DNA of 64,000 nt from OLB23 sp965230965 (GTDB taxonomy: Bacteria; Patescibacteriota; Microgenomatia; UBA1406; HO2-37-13b). The translations under genes and the position numbers were made by a program. A model generated the notes under the pieces. That model was not told the DNA's origin. It saw nothing but the letters and a program-made list of their open reading frames with translations, and ran no database searches. This document shows positions 1 through 9,550 of this stretch, piece after piece. Numbering within the stretch: the stretch's first letter is position 1; every line of letters begins with the position of its first letter. Where the stretch lies: assembly GCA_965230965.1 (NCBI GenBank), contig OZ246401.1, forward strand, positions 620,001 through 684,000, written 5' to 3'.

Positions 1-2452
1 CATTAATTGCTATATCTCCGGCGGTCGTGATATTTCCGGTTGAACCTGTGACATCAAAGTTGGAGAAATCAAGATCTGCGGTAGTGCCTACAACAGTGTT
101 TGCACCAACATTTATAGCATTCCCCAAATCAGCATCAGAAACATCAATGGCATCGGTAGTCGTATCTGGGCCAGTGCTTGCTTTGGTAATAATAAGGTAA
201 TCTGTAAGTAGGTTAGCTGTTGTTTCTGCATTATCAATTGTAAGTAGTGAATCTGTCGTCGCATCCGTAGTATCTGCTTTTGTCACTACGACACCTCTTT
301 GTACTGCGGATGAGGTTTGATCAGTCAATGTAACAGAGAGTAAGTCTACTGATTGATTACCAGAAATCGTATTTGTTATGCTGACATTTTCCGTTCCGAG
401 CAGGGTAAAGTCGACGTCATCATTAAAGGTAACTGCACCAGCATAAGAGGAGCCATCACCACCAGCTTGGGTGATGATGCCATCGAAATAGCCAGTACCA
501 TCAACCTCAAGATCGCCCTCAACAAACAAATCATCATCACCATTTGCTGAGACTGGTGATGCTGTATCTCCAACACGCACGTAGCCTGCGGCGTTGATCG
601 TTAAATTACTGTCTCCCGTTATATCATCACCATTAACAGCAAGATCTCCGGTAGTCGTGATGTTTCCTGATGCATCAACCTGAAATGCATCTGCCGTACC
701 GGAGAAGAGTGTGCCGGAGACATCTAGGTTGTCATTGACTGCTAAGGTAGTGCCACCAAGGTCAGAAATAGCACCTTCTATAGCTAGATTGCCAGACCTA
801 TCAAGATTCGCAACGGTTGTTCCAGAAGCCGAAGCTGTAATAATGTTTTGATCGCCAGTTTCATTAAATATCGAAAGAGCCTTTCCTGTAGCCGCACCCG
901 TCACATGAAGGTTACCCACAGGAGCTGCTGTGCCGATACCAACTTTATTATTTGTATCATCAAAATACAGGCTTGAATTATCTTGAGCCAAGTTCCCCGA
1001 GCCGTCAGCAAATACAATTGAGCCTTGAGTAAAGCCAGGAGAGATAGTTCCAGATACGTTACCATAAATAGTACCATCAACCTCAAGATTTCCTTCTATA
1101 TATAGATCATTATCTGAATTAACATTTGCTGAAGCCCCAGCTACTGAATCAGCAATTGCATTGTATGCAGTATCGGTTCCAGATCCACCAATATTTAAAA
1201 TATCGTTATTGGCAAGAAATATATCACCACCTGAAGGATCAATAGTGAGATCACCACTAGAATTTGTTGTAAAACCTGTATAGTTTGAGCCGTCAGTATA
1301 GGTCAAACGAAGTTGCTCCCCACCAGTATATAGAACGTCGAGTTTAGCATCTGGGCCCGTTGTCCCAAAGCCAAAGAGGCCGCCATTTGTAATAATGCCA
1401 TGTTGTGAACCACCCGTTGCAAATTTAATCGTCCCAGACTCGGTAGCGGTAAGGGTAACATCACCAGAACCTGCAGATTGTATAGTAATTGCACGTGCAC
1501 TTGAGATGAGAAAGTCTTGATTTGTGTAGGTAGAACCGATTTGTGGACTTGAAGCTGCCATTAGCAGATCTCCACCTGCATTGATATATGGAATGTTAGA
1601 GACTTCAGTACCAACAGGAAGCCCCTGAAGGGTTTCTGCATTGATAGCATACGGTACATTAGCTATGCGCTGGCGAGGTGTCATCTCTGAGTCAGATCCA
1701 ACGGTAACACCTAACCAAACCTGCGTATTTTCGGTAAAAACACTACTTGCAACCTCAGAGCCGCATTCCGATCCTATAAGGACATTATGTACACCATCTT
1801 GGTCCGGGGTAATGGAACAGGTGCCACTATCATATAGAGTTGAGCCTCCACTAGAGGCTGTGTAGAGCCTAAAACGCATATTAGTAGCTGCAGTAATAGG
1901 ATTGCCTAAAGAATCAGTTAGTCTACCTTGGAAGGATAATATACGTGCAGCGGCACTTGGCGAAGATGGATAGGCGAATATCTTACTTGTTGTAGAGAAA
2001 AATCGTTCATATATACCTGACCCGAGTATGCCGATAATAAGCACCACAAAAGCCATACCTATGTAATAACGGGGAGAAAGGGATGAATTTTGCAATTCTG
2101 ATGATGTTTCCTCGGTTTTTTTCTCAGAATCTTTGTGATGAGGATTTAAAAAGGGGATATGTGATCGAATACTGCGCAAGACGGAGCTTTTTTCTTGATC
2201 TTCATCAATACTTGCGTAAGGCGTTGTGTTTTCGGCTTTATGAAAGTCAGAAGCTTCAAATTTAACCTTGAAATTAGCAATCTCATCTTTCAATTGCTGG
2301 AACTGAGAGTACTTCATAAAGTCCTTGTGGTAGGCCCAGCGCAGAAAATCAAGTGTAGCATGTAATTTACGCACAATAAGCTCGTTTGAATAGCCCTTCT
2401 GTTCGAGTTCTTTCACGTATGTGCGAATTGTATCTATTGTTATATTATTCAT
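1..2452 (-). CDS. Tail-fibre-like giant surface protein, C-terminus outside the window
   Basis: The frame is open from an ATG at 2452 down to base 1, giving about 817 visible residues and no stop, so the C-terminus lies outside the window. Residues 1-75 are a charged helical cytoplasmic region beginning MNNITIDTIRTYVKEL. A single membrane segment follows near residues 125-145 (YYIGMAFVVLIIGILG). The exterior part starts with a FQGRLTDSLGNPI segment and then turns into long Gly/Thr/Asp/Asn-rich beta repeats with recurring GDLEVDGT, GNITTTGDLAV and VGIGTAAPVGNLHVTG motifs, typical of phage tail-fibre and CPR fibre-like surface proteins. It is the last gene of a minus-strand operon and starts 20 nt after the LamG gene stop. 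The likely role is a type II-anchored cell-surface fibre; its ligand is unknown. Confidence 0.85.
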   Translation of the reverse strand, partial: MNNITIDTIRTYVKELEQKGYSNELIVRKLHATLDFLRWAYHKDFMKYSQFQQLKDEIANFKVKFEASDFHKAENTTPYASIDEDQEKSSVLRSIRSHIPFLNPHHKDSEKKTEETSSELQNSSLSPRYYIGMAFVVLIIGILGSGIYERFFSTTSKIFAYPSSPSAAARILSFQGRLTDSLGNPITAATNMRFRLYTASSGGSTLYDSGTCSITPDQDGVHNVLIGSECGSEVASSVFTENTQVWLGVTVGSDSEMTPRQRIANVPYAINAETLQGLPVGTEVSNIPYINAGGDLLMAASSPQIGSTYTNQDFLISSARAITIQSAGSGDVTLTATESGTIKFATGGSQHGIITNGGLFGFGTTGPDAKLDVLYTGGEQLRLTYTDGSNYTGFTTNSSGDLTIDPSGGDIFLANNDILNIGGSGTDTAYNAIADSVAGASANVNSDNDLYIEGNLEVDGTIYGNVSGTISPGFTQGSIVFADGSGNLAQDNSSLYFDDTNNKVGIGTAAPVGNLHVTGAATGKALSIFNETGDQNIITASASGTTVANLDRSGNLAIEGAISDLGGTTLAVNDNLDVSGTLFSGTADAFQVDASGNITTTGDLAVNGDDITGDSNLTINAAGYVRVGDTASPVSANGDDDLFVEGDLEVDGTGYFDGIITQAGGDGSSYAGAVTFNDDVDFTLLGTENVSITNTISGNQSVDLLSVTLTDQTSSAVQRGVVVTKADTTDATTDSLLTIDNAETTANLLTDYLIITKASTGPDTTTDAIDVSDADLGNAINVGANTVVGTTADLDFSNFDVTGSTGNITTAGDIAIN

Positions 2453-2472
2453 GTTACTTTACTACTAGTTGA

Positions 2473-5400
2473 TTACGGTTGACCTGAACTTGGACCGAAT
2501 CTGACTGCCGATCCTTCATTCATAACATTTTTAATTTGAGCTCCAGTTAGTGCATAGTTATATATTCGTACGTCGTCTATAAGACCATTAAAATAATCTG
2601 AGGAGGCCTGGCTAGGCCCACCACCTATGACTAATGCACCACTGTTTGCTGTGCCTATGCCACCCCAAGCTACGGTATCCTTAAGAGTTCCATTTATGTA
2701 ATAACGTACGTTTGTACCATCATAGGTTGCGGTAACATATTGCCAAGATCCTGTTGTAAGGACAGCATTCGTCCCAGCATAAGACCAACTACATGAGTTA
2801 CTACTTAAGAGTGCAAGGGTTGTTCCTCCGTAAAGAGCTAGGCCATAATTTTGGCAATCATCAGAGGTTCCTTTCTGGAGCAATTCAGCCTCAGTATTTG
2901 AAAGTGCGGTCGGGTTTACCCACATACTTATGGTAAGATTTCCTGTTTGATCAAGAGCGTTTGCATCGGCTACCGTGACATAATCATCTGTCCCGTCGAA
3001 GCCTGCTGATGCATTAAATTTACCTGTGGTTCCATCATTCCACATTTCAGTAGAAGTTCCTGAATTACAGCTTCCAGTAGTTGTGTTACCTGATGCGCCT
3101 GGAGTGAGTGTTCCATTATTGCCATTTCCACTTGTGTCGTATGCGGTCACTCCTGAACATTCATCAAATTTGTAGCGTGCTATTGGTAGGCCTCGATTTA
3201 GATCCCAAGCAACTTGAGCCTGGTTTCTTGAATAGTTAAAAATACGAACGTGATCAATATAGCCATCAAATGTTCGTGCTGAGGTGCTGTCGTTTCCGAT
3301 ATATAGAGTTGAACTACCATCATCTACACGACTCGCTCCATTTGTTTGGGTGGCGTAGGTTGCCTCTTTGCCATTAATATAGATATGCACGGATGACGCT
3401 GTTGTAATAACTCCATCCCAGCTCACCGCCACATGATTCCATGCATTTTGAGTTAATAATGATGTATTTGTCGTGGAGACCAAGTCTGTTGAACCATCCA
3501 CAGTAAATGTGAGGCTAGTAGTACTATTGAGACGGAGTATCCATCCTGCATTTGGAGTAGTTCCTGAGTTCTTTGCTACAATGAAGCCCAATGAGTTCTC
3601 ACCCGCACTTTTAGGATAAACCCAGGCCTCAATGGTCATACCCGATGAAGGTAAATTATCTAAAGTTGAGCCCGATCCAGAATTTATTACAGTATCTGCA
3701 GTATCAAAGTTGTATGCGCTGCCAATTTTTCCATTTATCCAGCCGCCCGTTCCCGCAGTAATTGTGCCTGTATTTGCATTTCCTGTGGAGTCATTTGCTG
3801 ACGTGCCAGATTTTTCATCAAGCTTCCATTCGCCAACCGGTGAACTGCACGACGTAGAGTCCCCAGGTATGCAATATTCACGAGCGGCTGAATTATCATT
3901 TGCTCCTGCAGAAGTGGTTGATGTAGAGCCTAAAGTTATACCTCCGCCATGATTAAACTCAGTGAGTATTTGAGGATAGGTTAAAGCACTACGGTATATT
4001 TTAACCTCGTCTATGTCTCCCGTGAATTCATCGCCATTATCAGTACCATCACGATCGCCAATATATAGGCTCTGTCCATTTGCAAGCGTTGCAGTTGTCG
4101 AATCACTATCAGAGTCCATTATCTGTCCATCGATGTATATATAGGTTTTATCATTCGTAGTGTAATCGCGCATACCGACCACATGGTGCCAATTCCCGTC
4201 ATAATAGTCGTTTGTCGTGCATGAGGCGATGTCTGGTGACCATGTTGCATCATCATCAATTGCGAAGCAAATTTGGCCACTTGTATTGGCGTATATAGCA
4301 TAACCAGGAGCAGTTGCGCTCGCCTTATTAATAATATATTCTGTTGCACCTGGATTGCTTGCTGAATCAGACTTGAACCATATGCTTATTGAATAGTTAT
4401 CAGTAGCGGAAACATCGAAGTCGCTATCATCCGAACGTGAAACATATCTGCTTCCATTACCGTCCCATGCTTTGTTAAATTTTCCCGAGTTGGTCCATGC
4501 AGACGTAGCTGTTGAAAGCGTGAGTGTATTACTATTTACACTTATGTCGTTAGCAGAAGTACTTGAACCTTCATCAAATTTCCAGTAGCCAACCTGTGAA
4601 CCAACAGGGGAGCCACCAACTGTATGTCCACCGTTCATATCCTCAAGTATTTGAGCTTGTGAACGCGGATAATTATAAATTCTAACCTCATCCACTTTAC
4701 CTGCAAAATATCGTGGATTACTTCCTGTGGGATCATTTCCACCCAAATCAGTTCTGGTTGTGGGAGTAACAGCTCCTGTTCCTGAAAATGAGCCCAGATA
4801 TACACCATCAAGGTATGCCGAAGGGACTCCTGAAGCATCAATATTCATAGCAACATGATGCCATCCAGTGCCAATAGCTGTTGAGGTATCAATCCATCGT
4901 ACGCCTTCATACAATAAAATGAGATTATTGCCATTGGTATCATGACTGCCACTTCCTACACCTATCGCATATCCGTTTCCATTGCTACCAACCTTTATGA
5001 ATCCACCCTTTAATGAGCTTGAACTCAGATATACCCAAGCGCTTGCTGATACATTTGCAGTAGTGAGCCCGAGTGTTGAGGCAGTGGTTACACGATCGTT
5101 ACTTCCGTCGAAGTCAATTGCCGCCCCAATCTTTCCGTTCGTCCATGTTGGACCTAAGGTTAAAGTGCCTGTATAGCCATTTCCGCTCGTATCGTTAGCT
5201 GTTGTTCCAGTTTTTTCATCAAAATTCCAATATCCTACTGGTCCTGGTGCAAAACTTGCTAATTGCTGAACTTCTGATCCAGAAAGTACACGATTGTAAA
5301 AACGTACTTCATCGAGTCGACCAGTGAAGGGGAGATCATTGCCTGTATTACCATTACCAATCTTACTAGATTGGCCTGCAAAGCTTGGAGTAACAGTTTG

Positions 5401-7824
5401 GGCTGTTGTCGTTTCAAGAACACCATTTACGTATATTTTTACTTCCGATCCATTGGAGGTAGCGACTACGTGGTACCACGTATTTGTATTAATTACTGTT
5501 GTTCCGGTAATATTCTGTTGGCCATCGTTAATACTCAGCTCAGTCTTGTATCCATTGTCATTTGTCATTCGTAATGCATAGCCTGTATTTCCACTCATGC
5601 CATCAGAGAAAACATAACAGTGACTGAAGGTTCCACAAGTTCCAGTTCTATATACCCAAGCTCCGATTGTAAACGTGGTGACATTAAAGTCACTATCATT
5701 GCCCAGATCAACATAATCGTTATTGTCACTCTGGTTAAAGTTTCCTGCGTAGCCAAATTTACCAGTACTTGTGGTTGATGGTCCATTGGTTGCTGTTCCA
5801 TTATTGCTATTGCCCGAATAATCGATGACTTCACCAGCACTGCCGCTCCAAGAAGTTTCGTTTGTTTTCCAATAGCCGACAAGTCCTTCTGTGAGTCGTT
5901 CTTGATTATTAGCGCCAAAAGTTACAGACGTACCTTTAACGCTACCTGCATAATTGCTGTCTGTTTTTATTTGAGCAACAGATCTAGCGAACGGATATAT
6001 TTTGACATCATCTATAAAGCCGGTCCAAGGATTTGAGCTCCCATCTGCATCTATGCCAACATATAGGCCAGAACTCGATCCAGAAATTGAACCTGTGGTT
6101 GCAAGGGATGCGTCTTGAGCAATCTGCGTACCATCGATGTACAATGTGATCGATGTGGTTGACGTTTTTACAGCAGAGAATTGGTGCCATTTTGAATCTG
6201 CAAAAGACGTCGTTGAACAGGCAGAATCAGCGGGGAAAGATCCGGCAGTACCATCAATACCAAAACAGACATATCCACTTGAATCCATATACACTTTATA
6301 TCCAACTCCGTTGACTCCATCTGCCCGTGACAGAATTGTATCTGTTCCTGATTGGGTTGATGCATGTTTAAACCACCCTGAAATTGTAAAGCTGCCAGTC
6401 CCAGGAGCTAGCTCAGTATCTGATGAATATGATTTTGTAACCTTGTCATTTGAACCATCAAACGATAGGCATTTGCCTGCAACACAATCTCCCTCATTTG
6501 TCCATGTCGCTCCGGAGATCGTACCGTCGTTATTGTTGAGGGTAGTGTCTTGAGCAGTAGTGTCAAATCCTTCATCAAACTTCCAATATACAACGGGTGT
6601 TGGGGTTGATTCTTCAGTTTGTAAAGTAGGACCAGTGGTTGGAGTAAATGAAACTATGCCAAAATCGAGGCCATTTCCACTATTGTACAGAGCGGATTTT
6701 TCACCGGACGTGAGAGTTCGCTTCCACAATAATACGTTGTCTATACGTCCGTCAAAATGCCATACTGTTTCTCTGTTTTTTCCTATCGAAAAAGTTTCAC
6801 CTGTATCTGTCGGTCCAGTACCTCCTGTTGAGAGACTATCTGCAGTACCATTGTTAATTTGGATATTGATGGTATCGTCTGATGTGTCATGCCATGCGGT
6901 AATAAAGTACCATGTGCTGGTGGATACTGAGCCGATTGTATTAGACTTAACTTGAGCTATGCTATTTGCCCCATCGAATATTTCAAAAATAAATAAATCC
7001 GAACCTTGGTCATAAGAAAGTAGATATTCACGTGAACCACTTCCATCGTCTTTAGCTACAATTGGCCGTAAATCATTTTTATCTGTAATATACACCCATG
7101 CGCTAATTGTAAAATCAACGTCTCCCGTAGATAGGTCGGCATTATCGTTTCTTGTTAATGATTCACTATTGCTATAGTTAAACTCTGCTGCAGTATTTAC
7201 TTTACCTGTATTTGAAGTAACCGTATTATTGTCAGTAAGGCTATTTTCATGTGCACTGTCATATCGTGTACTTGATGTTTCATCGAGTTTCCAATATCCT
7301 TTGAGCTTATTTCCAAGAGCAGTACTTGTTGAAGGTGCGAAAAATTCGTTATCCCTTGTAGAAGTGGCGCTTGGATTACCATAGTACATATAGATGAAAT
7401 TTGTGCCTGTAGGTACCGTTGAGAGCTCAACATAAAAATCTGTAGAAGATGTATTACAAGCACCTTCATCAGTGTCAATGAAGTAGCGAAGTAACTTTCC
7501 ATTTGTGTCTACAAAGCGCGTATCATCACAGTCAGATTGCATCTTGCTGGCGGCAATGAGGGTTGCTGTATCTACGTCAATTTTAACCTTTCTTGCTGAA
7601 CTTATTGTTGAGCCTGAATTCCCAATGGTAATTTGTTTGCGATAGAGATACGCATCGTCGTGCCAGGCAGCTTTTGTGGGGCGGATGTATGTGAGGCTAA
7701 GATAGAAGATTGGTGCAAGAATGACTATGAAAAGTAAGTTTATGAGCAATAACTTCTTCTTCAGAATAAGGCTGATAAACCAATATTGAGCATCGTTTTG
7801 TGATTTTTTGTACATGTATTTCAT
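2473..7824 (-). CDS. Giant membrane-anchored protein with a DUF2341-like domain and seven LamG domains
   Basis: This is a 1783-aa protein. A basic N-terminus and one hydrophobic segment (about residues 22-48) act as an uncleaved signal anchor. A DUF2341-like segment follows (YLYRKQITIGNSGS, about 60-150). Seven concanavalin A-like LamG modules come next, each announced by a motif such as GYWKLDE, VYWKFDEG, GYWNFDE, GEWKLDE or ARYKFDE plus D.SGN..G and closing with an IDDVRIYNY-type strand. LamG domains bind carbohydrate or protein ligands, so an adhesin or matrix role is inferred. The start at 7824 lies 1 nt beyond the stop of a 48-aa gene, suggesting translational coupling. The C-terminus (FGPSSGQP) has no LPXTG motif, so sortase anchoring is not indicated. 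Confidence 0.9.
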   Translation of the reverse strand: MKYMYKKSQNDAQYWFISLILKKKLLLINLLFIVILAPIFYLSLTYIRPTKAAWHDDAYLYRKQITIGNSGSTISSARKVKIDVDTATLIAASKMQSDCDDTRFVDTNGKLLRYFIDTDEGACNTSSTDFYVELSTVPTGTNFIYMYYGNPSATSTRDNEFFAPSTSTALGNKLKGYWKLDETSSTRYDSAHENSLTDNNTVTSNTGKVNTAAEFNYSNSESLTRNDNADLSTGDVDFTISAWVYITDKNDLRPIVAKDDGSGSREYLLSYDQGSDLFIFEIFDGANSIAQVKSNTIGSVSTSTWYFITAWHDTSDDTINIQINNGTADSLSTGGTGPTDTGETFSIGKNRETVWHFDGRIDNVLLWKRTLTSGEKSALYNSGNGLDFGIVSFTPTTGPTLQTEESTPTPVVYWKFDEGFDTTAQDTTLNNNDGTISGATWTNEGDCVAGKCLSFDGSNDKVTKSYSSDTELAPGTGSFTISGWFKHASTQSGTDTILSRADGVNGVGYKVYMDSSGYVCFGIDGTAGSFPADSACSTTSFADSKWHQFSAVKTSTTSITLYIDGTQIAQDASLATTGSISGSSSGLYVGIDADGSSNPWTGFIDDVKIYPFARSVAQIKTDSNYAGSVKGTSVTFGANNQERLTEGLVGYWKTNETSWSGSAGEVIDYSGNSNNGTATNGPSTTSTGKFGYAGNFNQSDNNDYVDLGNDSDFNVTTFTIGAWVYRTGTCGTFSHCYVFSDGMSGNTGYALRMTNDNGYKTELSINDGQQNITGTTVINTNTWYHVVATSNGSEVKIYVNGVLETTTAQTVTPSFAGQSSKIGNGNTGNDLPFTGRLDEVRFYNRVLSGSEVQQLASFAPGPVGYWNFDEKTGTTANDTSGNGYTGTLTLGPTWTNGKIGAAIDFDGSNDRVTTASTLGLTTANVSASAWVYLSSSSLKGGFIKVGSNGNGYAIGVGSGSHDTNGNNLILLYEGVRWIDTSTAIGTGWHHVAMNIDASGVPSAYLDGVYLGSFSGTGAVTPTTRTDLGGNDPTGSNPRYFAGKVDEVRIYNYPRSQAQILEDMNGGHTVGGSPVGSQVGYWKFDEGSSTSANDISVNSNTLTLSTATSAWTNSGKFNKAWDGNGSRYVSRSDDSDFDVSATDNYSISIWFKSDSASNPGATEYIINKASATAPGYAIYANTSGQICFAIDDDATWSPDIASCTTNDYYDGNWHHVVGMRDYTTNDKTYIYIDGQIMDSDSDSTTATLANGQSLYIGDRDGTDNGDEFTGDIDEVKIYRSALTYPQILTEFNHGGGITLGSTSTTSAGANDNSAAREYCIPGDSTSCSSPVGEWKLDEKSGTSANDSTGNANTGTITAGTGGWINGKIGSAYNFDTADTVINSGSGSTLDNLPSSGMTIEAWVYPKSAGENSLGFIVAKNSGTTPNAGWILRLNSTTSLTFTVDGSTDLVSTTNTSLLTQNAWNHVAVSWDGVITTASSVHIYINGKEATYATQTNGASRVDDGSSTLYIGNDSTSARTFDGYIDHVRIFNYSRNQAQVAWDLNRGLPIARYKFDECSGVTAYDTSGNGNNGTLTPGASGNTTTGSCNSGTSTEMWNDGTTGKFNASAGFDGTDDYVTVADANALDQTGNLTISMWVNPTALSNTEAELLQKGTSDDCQNYGLALYGGTTLALLSSNSCSWSYAGTNAVLTTGSWQYVTATYDGTNVRYYINGTLKDTVAWGGIGTANSGALVIGGGPSQASSDYFNGLIDDVRIYNYALTGAQIKNVMNEGSAVRFGPSSGQP

Positions 7825-7825
7825 A

Positions 7826-7972
7826 CTAGCGACCGACCATCATTGTTCTCTTATATTTGACACCAAAGGTAAAATACGCTTTGCGCTTTTCGTAAGCCCT
7901 AAAAGGACTTCCTTCAATGGAAGGATCAAAGAACATACGTAGGGTAGAATAGAGTGAAGATACTTTTTTCAT
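7826..7972 (-). CDS. 48-aa basic small protein coupled to both neighbours
   Basis: This small frame starts at ATG 7972 and ends at TAG 7826-7828. It reads MKKVSSLYSTLRMFFDPSIE and continues to a basic C-terminus ending MMVGR. Its ATG overlaps the TGA of the upstream XerC-like gene (ATGA at 7969-7972), and its stop sits 1 nt before the ATG of the giant LamG gene. Such tight packing is what real operon genes show. There is no membrane segment or cysteine and I recognise no family. It could be a genuine small protein or a coupling cistron that controls translation of the LamG gene. Confidence 0.6.
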   Translation of the reverse strand: MKKVSSLYSTLRMFFDPSIEGSPFRAYEKRKAYFTFGVKYKRTMMVGR

Positions 7973-8463
7973 AATGCTTTAATTTGAGCTAAATCGATAA
8001 ATTCATGTATGTCTTCAATTTGTTCCTCAAGTTGAGCTCCTGAAAGACCAGTTCTTTGAAGATCCTCCATAAATTGAGCTCGAATATTATGCATGGGCTC
8101 TTTTTCTTCATGTTGAGCATAATTGCGGATAGCCTTTGATGGATTTTCGACAATAACATTTTGCGATATAAGGAAGTCACAAAAGGCCCTGAGGGTTGAG
8201 AGTCGACGATTAATCGTTCTATCAGGCAAATTGCTTTGGATCAAGTAAGCTCTAAATGCCTCTAATTGAGCAGGAACAAGGACTTCCTTAGGTTCATTTG
8301 AAGCTGGAGAAACCGTAGTAGATATCCAACCAAAAAAATAACGAAGGTCAGAGAGGTAGTTTTTTATTGAAATAGGCTGAATTTTTTTTACCGCAGAGAG
8401 GTAAATGCGGAAATTAGGTTCAAGATTATACCAATTATACGATGATTCATTAGTGCCACTCAT
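7969..8463 (-). CDS. XerC/D-like SAM (core-binding) domain protein without a catalytic domain
   Basis: This 164-aa protein matches the N-terminal core-binding domain of tyrosine recombinases: FRIYLSAVKKIQPISIKNYL, then DLRYFFGWIS, then LPDRTINRRLSTLRAFCDFL and NPSKAIR. In XerC/XerD this domain is about 100 aa and is followed by a catalytic domain of about 180 aa with R-H-R-Y. Here the protein ends after a short helical tail (QIEDIHEFIDLAQIKAL), so it cannot catalyse strand exchange by itself. It is first in the operon that makes the LamG and fibre proteins. It may be a DNA-binding regulator derived from a recombinase, but this is inference. Confidence 0.75.
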   Translation of the reverse strand: MSGTNESSYNWYNLEPNFRIYLSAVKKIQPISIKNYLSDLRYFFGWISTTVSPASNEPKEVLVPAQLEAFRAYLIQSNLPDRTINRRLSTLRAFCDFLISQNVIVENPSKAIRNYAQHEEKEPMHNIRAQFMEDLQRTGLSGAQLEEQIEDIHEFIDLAQIKAL

Positions 8464-8471
8464 AAGATTTC

Positions 8472-8501
8472 ATATTAGATTAATATGCAGTACGAAGTCA
8501 A
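8472..8501 (-). promoter_or_regulatory. Promoter of the LamG/fibre operon
   Basis: On the minus strand, TTGACT (8501-8496) and TAATAT (8477-8472) are separated by 18 nt. The -10 box ends 8 nt before the ATG at 8463, so the transcript would have almost no leader, like many genes in this window. Confidence 0.5.
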
Positions 8502-9127
8502 GAGGCATTTACGGTATATTATGATCTATTTAGATACACCAATTAGGTTATAAGAATCACGTGAAGTTTTTAGCACAAATGTACATATAGTATATTTTAC
8601 TTGTATTTAATCTTATTCCCGAATGCATTAATGAGTTCAAATATTCAACGTAATTAAGCATAAAGCCTATAATACGTAAACCGATAGTACTCATCGAATT
8701 GGGGAGGAAGTCGTCTTTTCAAGTGTTACTGTTCAGGGCTCAATAGAGCCTTAAAGTTTATATTTAATATAAAGGCTGTCAAAACAATCCAAACTCAATT
8801 TGAAATATTCTGATACCTTTAGACATGCTAATTGTATTATAAAAGTAACGTTCGCACAATTTGGCTTGCATCCAGATTCTAGAGAATGGATGTATTATTC
8901 TGATAACCTAGAGAGACTTTTTTTGGTTTTGGCTGCGGCTTTTATTACAATGAAATTAAAATTGAGTAAAGTCTACTTCGGTTTTTTGGGCTCAGATTTC
9001 TTTTTGTGCCTGCATTTAGCAAAAGCAGTTGTTAACTGATAGAATTATTTTTATTGAGCTCGGGTTTATGAAAGGGCCTAAATTCGAATCTTGGTACTTT
9101 TGAGCTAATTTTATATATACTTTTAGT
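8502..9127. other. AT-rich intergenic region
   Basis: About 630 nt lie between the divergent operon promoter and the gene at 9128. A 79-codon plus-strand frame (8800-9039) has no SD, no clear promoter and unconvincing composition, so it is not called. A small GGCTC-AATA-GAGCC hairpin near 8737-8750 lacks a T-run. I see no RNA gene or repeat here. Confidence 0.5.
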
Positions 9128-9550
9128 ATGAAGTCGACATTATTACTTGCGGTTACTACACTTATATTAACACTAGCTTTGATGTTGTCATTTACAGTTG
9201 TTCAGCAGAATAGCTTTGTCTTTAGATCAAGAGCTCAGGTTGCTTCTATAAATCGCTCGAATTCCTTTGTGTTTTTGGTTCCAGCTTGTGGAAAAGCCGG
9301 GCCAGAGGGTGTCTCTTTGAGGCTTAATGTGGTTGCCCTAACGGATGCGGGCTTGGGTAAGGGGAATGTAGAATGCAAAGTAGTAGCTCCGTATACTTAT
9401 AGACTATCTATCAGGGCAATACAGGGGATTACCGACTCATATGGGAAGGCTTTTTTTGATATTGAGGCTGAAAACCCAGGTGTATATGCGGTGCAGGTAG
9501 TATGTGATGATATCGTGATCAATGAGGAGCAGAAGGTGTGCTTTGAATAA
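9128..9550 (+). CDS. Secreted or anchored Ig-like small protein
   Basis: This 140-aa protein has a hydrophobic N-terminal segment (LLLAVTTLILTLALMLSFTV, about residues 4-25) followed by one predicted beta-sandwich. The fold resembles the bacterial Ig-like or invasin type: V.V.ALTDAGLGKGNVECKV, then a G.AFFDIEAENPGVYAVQV stretch. Four cysteines in the exported part could form disulfides. An A+T-rich stretch with TATATA lies just before the ATG. It converges with the next minus-strand gene and their ends overlap by 32 nt. The function is unknown, but the neighbours are also envelope proteins. Confidence 0.7.
   Translation: MKSTLLLAVTTLILTLALMLSFTVVQQNSFVFRSRAQVASINRSNSFVFLVPACGKAGPEGVSLRLNVVALTDAGLGKGNVECKVVAPYTYRLSIRAIQGITDSYGKAFFDIEAENPGVYAVQVVCDDIVINEEQKVCFE

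Noticed and set aside
8800..9039. 79-codon plus-strand frame in the AT-rich intergenic region
   Set aside because: No SD, no promoter at a useful distance, no recognisable domain, and composition like the surrounding non-coding DNA.
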